This document shows, piece after piece, positions 9,835 through 21,315 of a DNA stretch of 64,000 nucleotides (its first letter is position 1; each line of letters begins with the position of its first letter). Position numbers and translations under genes: made by a program. The notes below the pieces were generated by a model, which had not been told where the DNA came from, searched no databases, and saw only the letters and a program-made list of their open reading frames with translations. Source of the stretch: Oreohelix idahoensis (Eukaryota; Mollusca; Gastropoda; Stylommatophora; Oreohelicidae); the NCBI GenBank assembly GCA_024509875.1, contig JAMPIV010019064.1:1-64000 (forward strand). Reading direction: 5' to 3'.

Positions 9835-9874
9835 GCATGACCATGACCTAGATCCACACCAGTTCCTGCATGAC
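9832..9874 (+). repeat. Left remnant of the 33-bp minisatellite
   Basis: One unit (CATGACCATGACCTAGATCC then ACACCAGTTCCTG) plus a partial unit. It is the left side of the same array found at 10509-10674, separated by solo LTR S1. The final ATGAC (9870-9874) is the S1 target duplication. Confidence 0.8.
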
Positions 9875-10508
9875 TGTGACGAGTAGGGTGTATGTGGGTG
9901 GATGTAAGTTAGACAACACTTATATACCGCTCGTATAGCTCACTGTCTAAGGAACAACTCCAACAGCTATGTCAATCTCCAACAATATATTATATTCACA
10001 ATAAGTCACAATGGACGTAGGGCCATTACAAATATTAGATACATCACAAATTCCGAATATCCACACACACTCTGCTCCTCGGAATAACTACAGCCACAAA
10101 TAGGCTACTTCATGAATAACTACTGCAACATCTACTACACAACTCCGGCCCTCTACTCGCGCACTACTATAGACATCCACCCTTCTTTTCCCTACGCTCT
10201 TCGCTGTCTCCTTTCTACTGACTCAACTCTCTAATGACTCAACACACGTCTCAACCAACACACTCCTCTCTCTGACTGCCCCTTTCATGCGTATTCACTA
10301 AAACCCGTGAAACCCTTTCACGCTCCACTGATCTTCATTCACGCATAACAAAAGCTAACAGCTTGTCTCAAGCAATGCTCATAACCCTGTAGCTAAATTA
10401 TTACAATGCACGCATTCCCAGCTCACAACAACTCACATGACTAATAAACTCCCGCTGCAGCATGGGAACATTCACACATGCAAAATACCATCAAAACACT
10501 CCGTGACA
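9875..10508 (+). mobile_element. S1: solo LTR (634 bp) with ATGAC target duplication
   Basis: Begins TGTGACGAGTAGGG and ends ACTCCGTGACA, flanked by ATGAC at 9870-9874 and 10509-10513. There is no internal coding sequence or second LTR, so this is a solo LTR left by LTR-LTR recombination. The orientation is nominal (TG to CA). Its terminal hexamers match those of E2 and E5 (TGTGAC...GTGACA), but I see no body similarity to other LTRs here. It splits a 33-bp minisatellite, so that array predates the insertion. Confidence 0.78.
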
Positions 10509-10674
10509 ATGACCATGACCTAGATCCACACCAGTTCCTGCATGACCATGACCTAGATCCACACCAGTTCCTGCATGACCATGACCTAGATCCACACCAG
10601 TTCCTGCATGACCATGACCTAGATCCACACCAGTTCCTGCATGACCATGACCTAGATCCACACCAGTTCCTGAA
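10509..10674 (+). repeat. 33-bp minisatellite, about five units
   Basis: Near-perfect tandem units of CATGACCATGACCTAGATCC + ACACCAGTTCCTG. The period is a multiple of three, so an open frame (repeated HDLDPHQFL) runs through by chance. I do not regard that frame as a gene because it begins inside solo LTR S1 and stops right after the array. Confidence 0.92.
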
Positions 10675-10710
10675 CGTTTAGTTGTAGTGTTATTTATTTA
10701 TTTTTTTTCT

Positions 10711-10966
10711 TAACCAGCGGCACTTGGGCTTTCAGCCCTTCGGTCCAATGGCATGTCATTGCGAGGCTGGGGAACCTGAGGACTTTCCTTCCAACCCGGT
10801 CAGGAGCTTCGCTCCTTCCCATCCACAAAGGGTTTATCACAGGAGCCGTTCAGGTTATTCAGTCAAATTTCCGGTCGTAAACATTTCTTCAAACGCTGAC
10901 GCCCGGGTTTGAACCATGAAAACCTGGTCGCCAAGGAGGATCTCGGCACAGTGAACGAAATCCTCT
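10711..10966 (-). repeat. Possible tRNA-derived SINE (minus strand)
   Basis: On the minus strand a box B-like GGTTCAAACCCGGG lies near 10900-10913, with a weak box A-like region upstream (near 10940). The rest contains a block repeating the word GGGCTGAAAGCCC, which can form a hairpin. I infer a SINE from layout alone, and no poly-A tail or target duplication is obvious. Confidence 0.35.
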
Positions 10967-11161
10967 TAAATGTTCAGTTTCAGAAGGTAAAATGCCCCAA
11001 CAGCAGATGTTCATAGTCTCCACTGTGTTATATATGTGTTAGAGTTTAGGGTTGCGGTTGGGTTAGGTTTGGATTCAGGTTACGTGTCTATTGATATGTA
11101 TCAATGGATCAGTAAAAGAAACTTAATTCTTAGGGTTAAATAGATCGATAGACAGACAGGT

Positions 11162-11836
<675 letters not shown>

Positions 11837-12014
11837 GTTCGCTCTGCAGCTATAATACCACAATATAAAATTCTTATCACAGGCCAGGTGCCATGTATTT
11901 CGAGATGGTGTGCGAGAGAGTGTGTAAGTTTGCGACTGTCTGACTGAAAAACATTTAGACACACCCAAAATATAAAACAGGGTAAATAAGAGTTAAGACA
12001 ATATAAACAGTTAC

Positions 12015-12084
12015 CGTATTTGTTGCTTCCATGTCCGGTAGATCCATCTGCAGGCCCGTCATCCTCGCCTCCACAGCACGTCAT
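12015..12084 (-). CDS. Possible short first exon of a host gene
   Basis: ATG at 12084 starts 23 codons ([20 protein letters not shown], then NKY) that reach ACG|GTAACT, a plausible splice donor at 12014-12013. The CC near the start could be a palmitoylation-type membrane anchor and the rest is Gly/Asp-rich. The composition differs from the surrounding A/T-rich DNA, and the base composition here is the most gene-like of the non-repeat stretches nearby. I do not recognise the family and found no second exon. Support is limited to start, composition and donor. Confidence 0.28.
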
Positions 12085-12882
12085 GATATCACATCTGTTG
12101 TCTTTCCTTCCTTAAATTTGACATTATTCAAGCACGTAACACTGAAAATGCTCTTACATATTATATGCATCAACCTAAAAATGATGGGGAATTTATATGA
12201 CCTTCTACGTCTAAGAATAAACAAATTATTTTGTCAATTTTTTCCCGCCGGTTCTCTTCGCATTTCTGCAGCTCTCTTTATTAAATATTATGAATATCTG
12301 GTGGTAGTTGTGTACTGGTTTTAAAGTAAGGGCTTACGGAAATGTCTTGTGTTCGTTCTTGTCCGTTTGGAAAAATGACATATACTCTATACATTATTAT
12401 TTTTCTCTTTGCACTGTCCATTTCATTTCTTCTGTTGTATCAGTTATGCCGTTTACAGTAATAAATAAAGGAGCAATATAGACTTGATAATATCACAATA
12501 TTAATGTTACACCTCGTTGAACACAATGTGGTGTGTACGAATACTTCCAGGCGAGGTAATGTCACTCTACACAGATTTTAACACACATAATATTGTGTAA
12601 AACAACACCCAATATTACTGTGACTAAATTCTCCATGAAATCGGTTTTGCCTAGTGTCAGTGGAGGAAGAAGTGTGTCGTGTGTTTACCTGGTTCTTTCA
12701 TTGATTGCTTCTTCCTGACACCTGTATTGATTTCTGGCACCCGTATGAACTAGTTATGGCTGAAGGTACGGATAATTTATTCTTGTTCTAATACTAGTTT
12801 TTAGCGAACGATATTCGGGTGTTGTATAGACACAAAGGGAGACAATGTGGCTGAACGTACGGACATTAATCTATCATCATCA
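12085..12882. other. Stretch with no recognised gene
   Basis: A/T-rich DNA, with short open frames lacking recognisable domains. Nothing here is supportable as a gene or a named repeat. Confidence 0.5.
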
Positions 12883-13155
12883 TCATCTCAGCCCGTAACC
12901 CGTCATGGGTCGTAGGGGTGCCATGGTGGAAGCATCAGCTGACAGGGTCCTCCACTGCTCTCTATCCTCAGCAATGCGTACAAGTGTGGAAAAACCGTGT
13001 CCTGCCCATTCTTTGATGTTATCAGCCCAGGATTTTCTCTGCCTTCCTCTTCTCCGTTTACCTTCGACTGTTCCCTGAAGGATCGTTTTCGAAAGGGAGT
13101 CATGACGAGTTACATGCCCAAACCAGGCAAGCTTTCGACGTTTCACTGTTGACAA
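12883..13155 (-). pseudogene. LINE ORF2 C-terminal fragment
   Basis: An open 90-codon frame contains the tail typical of non-LTR retrotransposon ORF2: RRKLAWFGHVTRHDSLSKTI, then GKRRRGRQRKSWADNIKEW. The WFGHVTRH and GRQRK-W-DNIKEW blocks recur in many animal LINEs. The RT domain and 5-prime end are missing, so this is a 5-prime-truncated dead copy. It is a different LINE lineage from the WRWIGHTLRK type at 16910. Confidence 0.8.
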
Positions 13156-13470
13156 AAGTGGTTCTTGGTGGCCTGCATAGGTGTTTATCTTCTCTCTAAC
13201 ATAGTGTGTTTAAAATGCCAGACACTTGACTCCGGGGGTTTGCTGGCAAACATTATAAAATACCAGAGCCAATATAGTACTGGCCCGTGTAGTTCCCGGG
13301 GTCTGTATTGATAACAAAGAAATGATAGGACCACTGTTCCCTCAGGCATATCGTAAGACAAGACTAATATGATGCAGTGTATGAGGTTGGCAACCTCATC
13401 GTATAAAATAAATGGCTAAAGACATCAATGACTAGCTCAGGCGTTGGCGTATCTTGCGAGTCCTTTTTAG
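13156..13470. other. Unassigned DNA next to solo LTR S2
   Basis: Contains a copy (about 13355-13400) of the same short dispersed repeat seen at 1580-1620, and otherwise nothing recognised. GGCAT at 13471-13475 is the left target duplication of S2. Confidence 0.4.
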
Positions 13471-13475
13471 GGCAT

Positions 13476-15353
13476 TGTGACAACTTGCCCAATCTTCTCT
13501 TCATTTTTTTTATTATTTACGTGACATCATTTTTTCTCATCCTCAATGCATGATTGCAAAGTCCCGGGAAGTGTCACTTGCGGAAATTCTCCTAGCGTTC
13601 GGTATTTTCTCCTCGCGTTTAATGCTATTTTTAGATACGACGTCATTGTTGACCAATGACCTCGGTAGCGAGAAATCCGTTTTAATTTAGAACTGCTTGA
13701 ACTTGGGAGAACCAGTTTAGGCTATTTAGGAAGACATCACGTGACTTTTAACATTATTGATTGGAGCGTCTAAAACGAGGCTACGGTCACATGATGCATG
13801 CTACGGATCACGTGTCCAAGCGGAAATGACCCGCTAAAAGGCGGCAACACGAGCATTCTTCACTTGCCCAGGAAACTTTGAGACAGCTAGGTCAAACCCA
13901 ATTATCGGCGAATTCTCGCATTAAAAGCACTGAAGCCACGTGTCTAATTGCGGGTTAGCGTCCATCTTTGAGTAGGTAAGTGAAATCTCGCTAGAATATA
14001 ATGTGATGAAATGTGTAGTACCTTGCAAAATCGACGCAAGATTGGTATGTTTACTTTATTCATATTTTTGTTTTACGATCACATCCAGCCACATGTGATC
14101 GGGTATATTTTATGATCCCACGGGATATGTACATGTTCATAAGAATGTTAACGGGAATATATATAGCTATTAATTTCCATATTATTTGATTATTTTCGAC
14201 CCGACGTTTAGACTAATGGAAATTAATATTACCGATAATGTTGACAGACCGTGACATATTCATTATAAATTATATGACGATGCGACCAGACATGAAGTGT
14301 GTGATAATGTTGTCAGACAATTCTAAAACACGGATGTCCAATTAATTGTTAAATTCATCATAATGACATGACGATTAGGCTGAGGCACAGAACTAGAATA
14401 CTGTTGCCGACATTTCTATGATAAAAGTTGGTGGGTTTAACTGACATTTATAATAATTCATCGGGTTAAGCTGACGATAATTCTAAAGAATTATAATACT
14501 GCCACTGGGGCAGAGAAATATAATAAAGGACAGACAGGAGAAACTTGAATTCAAGATTAGGCTCTAGACATATGATGTTAGAGACTAAAATCTGAGATGA
14601 CTGGCAGAGGGACGGCTTAGGGAAAGACTGCTTTCTAAAGCTAGTAAATTAATGAAGCCGTCGTATTTGTCTTCAGTCTATGGTGGAGCCTTGCACGACA
14701 GTCCAATCTCAGCGCAGAATACGGAGTCGAGCACAGAGAAGGCAAATCCGAACCATTCAAGACCTACCTGGGGCAACGTCAGGAGACCGGAGAACTAACC
14801 TCACTTCACTATCAGCCAGGGGCTGAAAAGCTAAGCCCACGAAAAAGGAAACTCACCTAATCAATGCCACAAAATTTCGTCATCCCTGATGAAACACACT
14901 TGAATTGTGAGACACATAATACATACAGCAGACACTAATTCCATCGACAATACTATCATTCACCATCTATTCATTTTATTGCAATAAACCAATTGGGTGT
15001 ATATACTGTACCCCACGCCTTGTTCCTTCCATTAGATGTTGAATATTGTCTATGTTTATCTTCCTTTATAGGGAGGGGGGGGGTGGGGGGGGGGGGGGGG
15101 GGGGGGCGGGCTCGTAAAATATAATATAAAGTAAAGAATAATAATAATAGATAACTGAGAAGGGGACGACGGTAGCGAGAGACCAAATATCTCCTTACAA
15201 TCTTTTCCAGACCTGTCGAGTTAGGAGAATTTACCCTCTTCGTCACCCTTCGGAAGTGGGAAAACCCAGCAGGGATTCCTTGAGCCAAATCTTCCACATC
15301 AGATCTATTATTTCCTCTAAATAATTCTCTTATCCTTTAAACGCTACGTGACA
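13476..15353 (+). mobile_element. S2: solo LTR of the E2 family (1878 bp), GGCAT target duplication
   Basis: Starts TGTGACAACTTGCCC and ends CTACGTGACA, flanked by GGCAT at 13471-13475 and 15354-15358. Its first 187 bp match the E2 3-prime LTR (38904-39082) and its last 568 bp match the E2 5-prime LTR remnant (33584-34122), so it gives the full-length LTR of that family. An internal poly-G tract (about 15070-15107) is much longer than in E2. No coding region remains, consistent with LTR-LTR recombination after insertion. Confidence 0.92.
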
Positions 15354-15752
15354 GGCATTGTGCTAGCAGATAGATAATGTTGGTCCTTTTCAGGACTTAG
15401 TATCTATCAACGCTGATCGGGTTAGCAGTCAACAGAGTTGACTTTTTTTTGGATGGTAAATGCGCTCTGATATAACCGAATAGGTTGAAAGGAACGCGCC
15501 TCGCCAGTAGAAGGCAAAAAAAAAAAAAAAAAAAAAAAACGAAGAATCACGGCTGTTAGAGCGCATGCATTTTTTGTGTGTGCAGGTTTCTTAAGGAACA
15601 GCTGCAGTGACGGCTGCATAAGAAGTGAACTGGGAAATGATGAATGTATTGCTGAATATTACTGAAGAGCGAAAGATTCATTCTCTCTGTTTCTCTCTCT
15701 CTCTCCCTCTCTGCCTATTTGTATCATTCTGATTGATCTCACCTTGGTCACC
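15354..15752. other. No recognised gene; poly-A run and CT-rich tract
   Basis: Begins with the S2 target duplication. A 24-base A run at about 15516-15539 could be the tail of a degraded retroposed sequence, but I see no matching body upstream. A CT-rich microsatellite lies at about 15681-15712. Confidence 0.45.
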
Positions 15753-15870
15753 CCTGTAAGTTATTATTTTATTATCACCCTTGTCTATTATCGTTTTCTC
15801 ATCATTCATGTTTTTTATCGTCTTCTTATCACCCCTGTCTGTTATCGTTTTCTTATCACCTGACACATGC
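15753..15870 (+). repeat. Degenerate minisatellite (TTATCGTTTTCTTATCACC unit), first block
   Basis: Imperfect tandem units of roughly 25-35 bp containing CACCCCTGTCTGTTATCG and TTTTCTTATCA. The same unit recurs at 16446-16690, so the two blocks are parts of one array or two dispersed copies. Confidence 0.75.
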
Positions 15871-15889
15871 TGGGAGATGCATGCTGTCA

Positions 15890-16445
15890 CATTAATTAAT
15901 CCTCAAAGATGCTTTCTATCTTCTTACACCATAATTGACACATCCATTCCTGAGTAACCAATCAACACCGAAATTTAGTCCCAAACTGAACACTGTATTA
16001 CGGAAAAGTCATGAAACACAAACATTATATGAAATACAAATATCCAAGGTAATAATTCCTAATTCTTCCTTCAGAATTAAACAACAAGATTCAGCCATAA
16101 CATCTAGCCATCTTCTCCGCTCTACACGCAACCTCCCAGTTCACCTCTCAGTCCAAAACTAACTACTGTACTTTGCACCTTGAACTATTATCCCGTGTTT
16201 TGACCCACAATCCGCACGAGGCAAACTCACGTACAAACCAGACTGACCACTTTTCATTCGCACTTAACATACACACAGGCCTACGCAATTTACTGTTACG
16301 CAAACAACCTCTCTTTCTTTATCATTCCCCCCCCCCCCCCCACACACACACACACATTGACCATTATAATCATCATCAGCGTAATAATCATCATCATCAT
16401 TACAACATATGCTTGATATCTGTATTACACTGACATCATCATATG
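15890..16445. other. No recognised gene; C-run/CA repeat
   Basis: Contains a short poly-C run followed by (CA)n at about 16326-16357, then AT-rich DNA with repeated ATCATC. Nothing else can be assigned. Confidence 0.5.
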
Positions 16446-16690
16446 GCATCACCCCTGCCTGTTATCGTTTTCTTATCATCCACGTTTTTTATCGTTTTCT
16501 TATCACCCCTGTCTCTTTTTTTTTCTAACCTGTTTTTTTTATCACATCTGTTTATATCGTTTTCTTATCACCCCTGCTTTTTTATCATTTTCTTTCACCC
16601 CCGTCTTTTATCGTTGTCTTATCACCCGTTTTTATCGCTTTCTTATCACCCATGTTTGTCATTGTTTGCTTTATCATCTCTGTCTTTCAT
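16446..16690 (+). repeat. Degenerate minisatellite, second block
   Basis: About nine imperfect copies of a TTTATCGTTTTCTTATCACC-type unit with variable CCTGTC linkers, homologous to 15753-15870. It continues to a recognisable SINE-like region at about 16727. Confidence 0.8.
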
Positions 16691-16726
16691 TGTTATTTAT
16701 CGTTTTGTTTCCCGGAAAGCATACGG

Positions 16727-16885
16727 TTGCATTTCGGGTGCTTAGTTGGTCAAGTGTCTCGTCACGGTTCACTCTCGCAGCAAGGCGATGGTGCCGTTCG
16801 GATGGACCTTCGTTAGAATCCATGGAGTGCTTTATAGCTTCTGTCAAGTTTCTGTTGTATAGTGTCCTCACTGATTTTAATATTT
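16727..16885 (+). repeat. tRNA-derived SINE fragment
   Basis: A box A-like GTGCTTAGTTGGTCAAGTG at about 16738 and a box B-like TTAGAATCCATGG at about 16812 are spaced as in tRNA-derived SINEs. The GCGATGGTGCCGTTCGG between them resembles the piece at 9676-9692. The 3-prime side (TGTCCTCACTG) resembles the TGTCC start of the tails at 1883 and 9753. Confidence 0.45.
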
Positions 16886-17560
16886 CTTACAAGTGCATCT
16901 TCTTCGTCTTCATAACCCTCCACTACCCAAGTGGCATATGCCTTCAACAAACACATGCCAAGTCCTTCTGTCGCGTGCCATCATCTCAAGTTCTTTCAAC
17001 GTTCTCCTCATCATTGTCACCTCTGTTTCCAGCTCTCTTCTCCATGTGCTTATTGGTCTACCTCTGCCTCTCTTGCCCTGTGGGTTCCAGAACAAGGACT
17101 GCCTTATACTGCTATCAACAGGTTTCCTAAGTGTGTGTCCTATCCATCGCCATCGTCTTCTTCTCACCTCTTGTTCCACTGGCACTTATCTAGTTCTTGT
17201 CCTCAGTTCCACGTTGGTAACCTTGTCATACCATTTTAATACTTCTATTCTACGCAAGCAACCATTTATGAAAGTCTGTAGCATTTTGGTTGTTGTCTTT
17301 GTTGGTCTCCATGTTTCAGAACCATATAATAGTACTGACTTGACATTTGAGTTGAAGATTCTTATTTTTGTGTTAGATCTGATTTCTCTTGATCTCCATA
17401 TGTTTCCCAATGCAGTGAAAGCTCCTCTTGCTTTTTGTATTCTTATTTTGACATCACTGTCTGCCCCTCCAACTTTGTCTATATTGCTGCCAAGATATGT
17501 GTACGATTCTACATTTTTGCAAGTGCATACCTTTAACTTATTTTCTTTAAATTAAATATT
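16886..17560 (-). pseudogene. LINE ORF2 RT C-terminal fragment
   Basis: Read on the minus strand, 17410-17186 gives an RT thumb block (KIRIFNSNVKSVLLYGSETW, then FINGCLRRI) and 17185-16910 gives the tail block (RRRRWRWIGHTLRK, then NPQGKRGRGRPISTWRREL). Both are hallmarks of one LINE lineage that recurs in this window at 39165-41100 and 27023-27270. A frameshift separates the two blocks near 17186 and the upstream part decays beyond 17410. It is 5-prime truncated. Confidence 0.85.
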
Positions 17561-17667
17561 TTTAACGCCCTCGATTTCTATTTTAGGATGACCATTTCAG
17601 TTCGGCCAATGAAGTCCAGTACTTTTGTTTGAAGTTTTTGTGGTTTGAAGGTTCTAAACGATGGGAT
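17561..17667 (+). pseudogene. LINE body upstream of the SINE insertion
   Basis: This stretch is contiguous, after removal of the SINE at 17668-18031, with 18044-18074, whose sequence encodes MRKRRWRW. It therefore belongs to the plus-strand LINE that hosts both the SINE and E5. Little coding similarity is readable here. AAACGATGGGAT at 17656-17667 is the SINE target duplication. Confidence 0.4.
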
Positions 17668-18031
17668 GGGGAGCCGCGCTAGCGTAGTGGTTACAACACC
17701 GCTCTGGCGACCGGGTGATACAGGATCAAACCCGGGCGACGGCATTTGAGGATTTTTCGTCGACCGGGATTTGTACTGGATTAACTCGAGACCTGGCGAG
17801 GACATTTGAAGGAGTGTCGTCGACCAGGGACTGGCGGCTCCTGAGCCGACCCAGCTGCAATGGGTACCTCCGAAATCGGCGAGTATTTGCCTGAATGGCG
17901 AGGGACACCTGTCTCTGTACAAGAAATAAAGGGATACTCACGTAAAATCAATGTCAGGTTAGACATAAAATAATAACCTGACATTTCGCCTCGAGTATGA
18001 GCGGGCGAACGCAAAAAAAAAAAAAAAAAAA
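17668..18031 (+). mobile_element. Full-length tRNA-derived SINE with poly-A tail and target duplication
   Basis: Box A-like TAGCGTAGTGGTTACAACACC near 17680 and box B-like GGATCAAACCCGGG near 17722 mark the pol III promoter. The body includes CCGACCCAGCTGCAATGGGTACC (about 17847), a core also present in the SINE at 31383. A tail of about 22 A residues ends at 18031. AAACGATGGGAT flanks it on both sides (17656-17667 and 18032-18043), typical of LINE-machinery insertion. It is inserted in a LINE copy. Confidence 0.87.
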
Positions 18032-18074
18032 AAACGATGGGATAGCCGGCAGATGAGAAAAAGACGTTGGCGAT
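18032..18074 (+). pseudogene. LINE ORF2 fragment between SINE and E5
   Basis: The coding sense is MRKRRWRW, the start of the LINE WRWIGH tail block. It continues after E5 at 27028 (IRHMFRNPID). GCGAT at 18070-18074 is the E5 target duplication and lies inside the codons for RW. Confidence 0.72.
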
Positions 18075-20823
18075 TGTGACGAGAGTACTGAGATTCTGTC
18101 TTTCAAATGGCCCATGTCTTTTTCTCCTTGCAATTTGTTCAATATATTTTTGGAGGGAGTACAGGAAATCCTTCTCCATGTTTCTTCTCCTTCTATTATT
18201 TACGTTTTTTTCAAGATGAGATCACGAGGGAGTTTGATCTCATCTGCTTTATGGTTCTTCTTTATGTGTTTAGAATGGGGGTGTAGGGAATTAGAAAGTA
18301 TTATTCTAGATTGAGATTATAGAGGCTGGATCAGGATTTGCACCAGTGTCTTTTTTTTTTTTAAAGATATTGCGTGGCCATATACGCATTTTTCGGGAGT
18401 TAAATTATTTGCGGCCATTTTTGCTTCATTTCCGCAGTATAGGGCTAGGACCAATTCCCGGTTCTTTGTCTAGCGGGGGACTGGTTGCATCAGAAAGATC
18501 TAAGGTTCTGATTGGCGGAGAGCTAACTGCAGTTGAAATGCAGAGCGCCCATTGGCTTTAGAACCACGCCGCGCATATGACGTCATGAAGTCGGCGCGTG
18601 GGGGCTTGAGAATAAATACGCCCGAACTTCATAAGTTCGGTCTCTAAAAATTAATTGCCAAGGCCGGGTTGCCAGAGTCAAGTCGATTGCCTTCAGTAGG
18701 ACATTCGAGATTTGGTAAGCATGAATTTTGCGTGAGGACTTTATTTAATTTTTCTAGTCCTAGCTGATCATTTAAGTTTCTTGGGAAGTTTTAGTTTAAT
18801 TTAATTCTTAACTCCAGAGCCATCAATACGATCTTAGTGATAGACATGAAAATTTATAGGTCCATTTAATTCCTTGTTGAAAGAATAGCGGCATGGTTTA
18901 AAAGTTGAGATATCACCGCTTTGTATTATTGCAAAGTCGGTCGGGAGAGAAACTCGCATCTGCGAATCATAGGTATTTACAGAATAGTCGGGAGCGTGTG
19001 TAATGTGTATTTTCATTTGTGATTTTATTGAGAGTCTTGATGCTCGCTATTTATATAGTTACGCATATATCTGTGGACGGAAGTGATAGAGGTATTAATT
19101 GAAGCACGTGAGCGCGTGGTTACGGTATCTTTATTGATACGATGTTCAGAGGGACGAGGGGGAGAGAAGCACGTGGTCATAAAATTGTAACCACGTGTTT
19201 GTAACTACTGAGATTTAATGGATAACCATTATGTATAACTTTTGACGGCATGTAGATGCTAGCGTAAACAGGGTTATAGGTTATTGATTGTGCTTTGTTA
19301 TTCTGTGTATTCAGAAGATGGAGATGAAATTTATTTATGTTAAGGGAATATTTTATTTCAATTTTGAGGTGATTAATCATACTGACGGGAATTTTAGGAA
19401 TTCCTAGAGAGGACTAGTTTTAATTTTTATTAATCCTTACGGCATTAGCGTCAGCGTAAGAAGTAGGCCACAGTACGTCTGCCCAGACGGGCCATTGAAA
19501 ATATTATTGTTGCTCGGAGTTAGTCAGGCAGAACAAGCGATCTGGGTTAGCCAATGTTTACTTTGTAGGCTCAGGTAGAGAGGGGAGTTACGTGGTGAAG
19601 AGTAAGGAAGTTAATTGTTATTTGAAATGTATTATTATGGTTTGTTTAGCTGTTGTTTTGTTTTGTCTAAAACAGCAGGTACCGGCTTTGTTGGAATGAG
19701 AGCGGAATTTTGAGACCACAAAATTTCTCCCACGGCAAAGTTGGGGCATTCGCAGAACCGCAAGGGTTTTACGTTAGTTGCCAGTAGTGGAAGGAGAGGA
19801 AGAAAATACGTTTTCCCAGCCAGGGGAAGACATTTTCCAGCGAATAGGATTTTTGTGGATAAATCCTGAGCTCTGACGCTCGTTACACACGCAGATTTGG
19901 CAGGCTGCCAGCGTTGTGGTAATTTTGTGTTCGTTTCTTCACGGCCATAATAAAGCCGACGGCCCAGTGATAGATACTCGGGCAGGTAATTTCAGAGTGG
20001 TAGAAGTCAGCTACAGTTCCAGCCCAGAATCCAGGGGGGGTTCTGTTAACCCTCAGTCAAATCCAGAGTAGTGGAGAGAGATAGGGTAAACATTCTCTCT
20101 ACTGAAGTCAGCACAGATAGGCAGAACTGTTAGTTTTGGTGAATCATAGCAGAGGACAGCTGCTGAAGTTTAGAGGTGCAGTTAGTTGTGTTCAGGAGAT
20201 TCCAGGATAGGCTGTGTAGAACCGAAGTCTGTGCAGAGATTGTGTAGTCACTTCGCCGTCGTTCCAGCTATCAGTGGACTTAGAGTTAGAATTTAGAACA
20301 GCTAGTTTGGAGTGTAGGCGACATCAAGTGCAGTGTAGTTCAGTTCAGTTAACCTTACCTTCTTTCTCCATACAGGTTGCAATTGTGGGAGAAGGGTTGG
20401 GGTGGATGCATTTTTTTTAACTGTGCTTGATTTTGTTTTTCAGGAGTGCATCCTCGCACTTGATGTATGGGACATGCATATGTTTGTTGTTTATAGGTGT
20501 ATAATAAACTTGTATAAATTGTAGCTGGCATCAGTAATTTCCTTTAGTACAGTAGCTATATGTTGTCTGTACCTTGGTGTTTGTGAATCTTAATTGAACC
20601 TTATCCCCATAGGGTAGTTAGAGGTGGTTCGAGGCCATAGCAATTTAAACGTCCGAAGTGGCGAGGAAAGAATCAACCTCGGTTCTCAACCTCGGAGCCA
20701 ATGGTCTCAACTTTCACAGTTTGCACTATATTTCTATCTGAATCTATCATTTCAGTCTTTCTTCTTACTATTGTCTTGTCACTATATGTAGACAGTCTCT
20801 AGTACTAAATCCATTTCGTGACA
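18075..20823 (+). repeat. E5 5-prime LTR (2749 bp)
   Basis: Starts TGTGACGAGAGTACT and ends CATTTCGTGACA. It is collinear with 24277-27022 along the whole length. A TATAA-like AATAAATACGCC at about 18610 and an AATAAACTTG polyadenylation-like signal at about 20500 are possible regulatory landmarks. Open frames inside are short and unsupported. Confidence 0.93.
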
Positions 20824-20937
20824 AAGTGGGTGCTATCGTCCGGTGAATCATCTTTGGTACGTTCAATTCTGTGATCTTGACAAAGTGGGTGGCGTCGTCC
20901 TTGGGATCATCTTTGTTGGGATCAATTCTAGATTCAT
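20820..20937 (+). repeat. E5 59-bp tandem duplication spanning the LTR end and primer site
   Basis: Two adjacent copies (20820-20878 and 20879-20937) each start GACAAAGTGGGTG and continue with a CGTCC...ATCATCTTTG core. The first overlaps the last bases of the LTR. Each contains a site resembling the tRNA-Pro primer complement: TGGGTGCTATCGTCCGGTGA at 20827, and TGGGTGGCGTCGTCCTTGGG at 20886. Two candidate primer sites in tandem are unusual. Confidence 0.7.
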
Positions 20938-21315
20938 AGATTGTCTCTGTAGGAAGTTCTGAAAAATAGATTTTCTTTATAATATCCCCTAGACTTGAGC
21001 TATATTAAGACTGATCCAGCTATAAGTTTTTTTTCCACAGGTTACAGTTAGTTAGATGATAGTTGTAGTAAGGTTGTTTATGACTTAGAGGTAATTGATG
21101 GCTAATTGAATTTTTTTTTTCTTAACAGGAAAGTAAATTCGGGTTTTGGGTAGCTGGATAACTTGAATTTTTTTCAGGTAGTTATTAGTCAGACTTGGTG
21201 CTAGTCTGAGTGCGGGTTTTTGCGACAGCATATTCCTAGTAGGTAACAGTAAATTTTTCTTGTTCCTTTTTTGTCATTTCCCCTCGTTGTGAGTACTGCT
21301 GATTTGTCAGGTAAG

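Noticed and set aside
10478..10681. 67-codon frame with HDLDPHQFL repeats
   Set aside because: The minisatellite period is a multiple of three; the frame begins inside solo LTR S1 and has no other coding evidence.
11040..11085. Telomere-like TTAGGG words
   Set aside because: Only scattered, imperfect occurrences; no array.
17668..18031. tRNA gene
   Set aside because: Pol III boxes are present, but the tRNA fold is not complete and the sequence continues into a SINE body and poly-A tail with target duplications.
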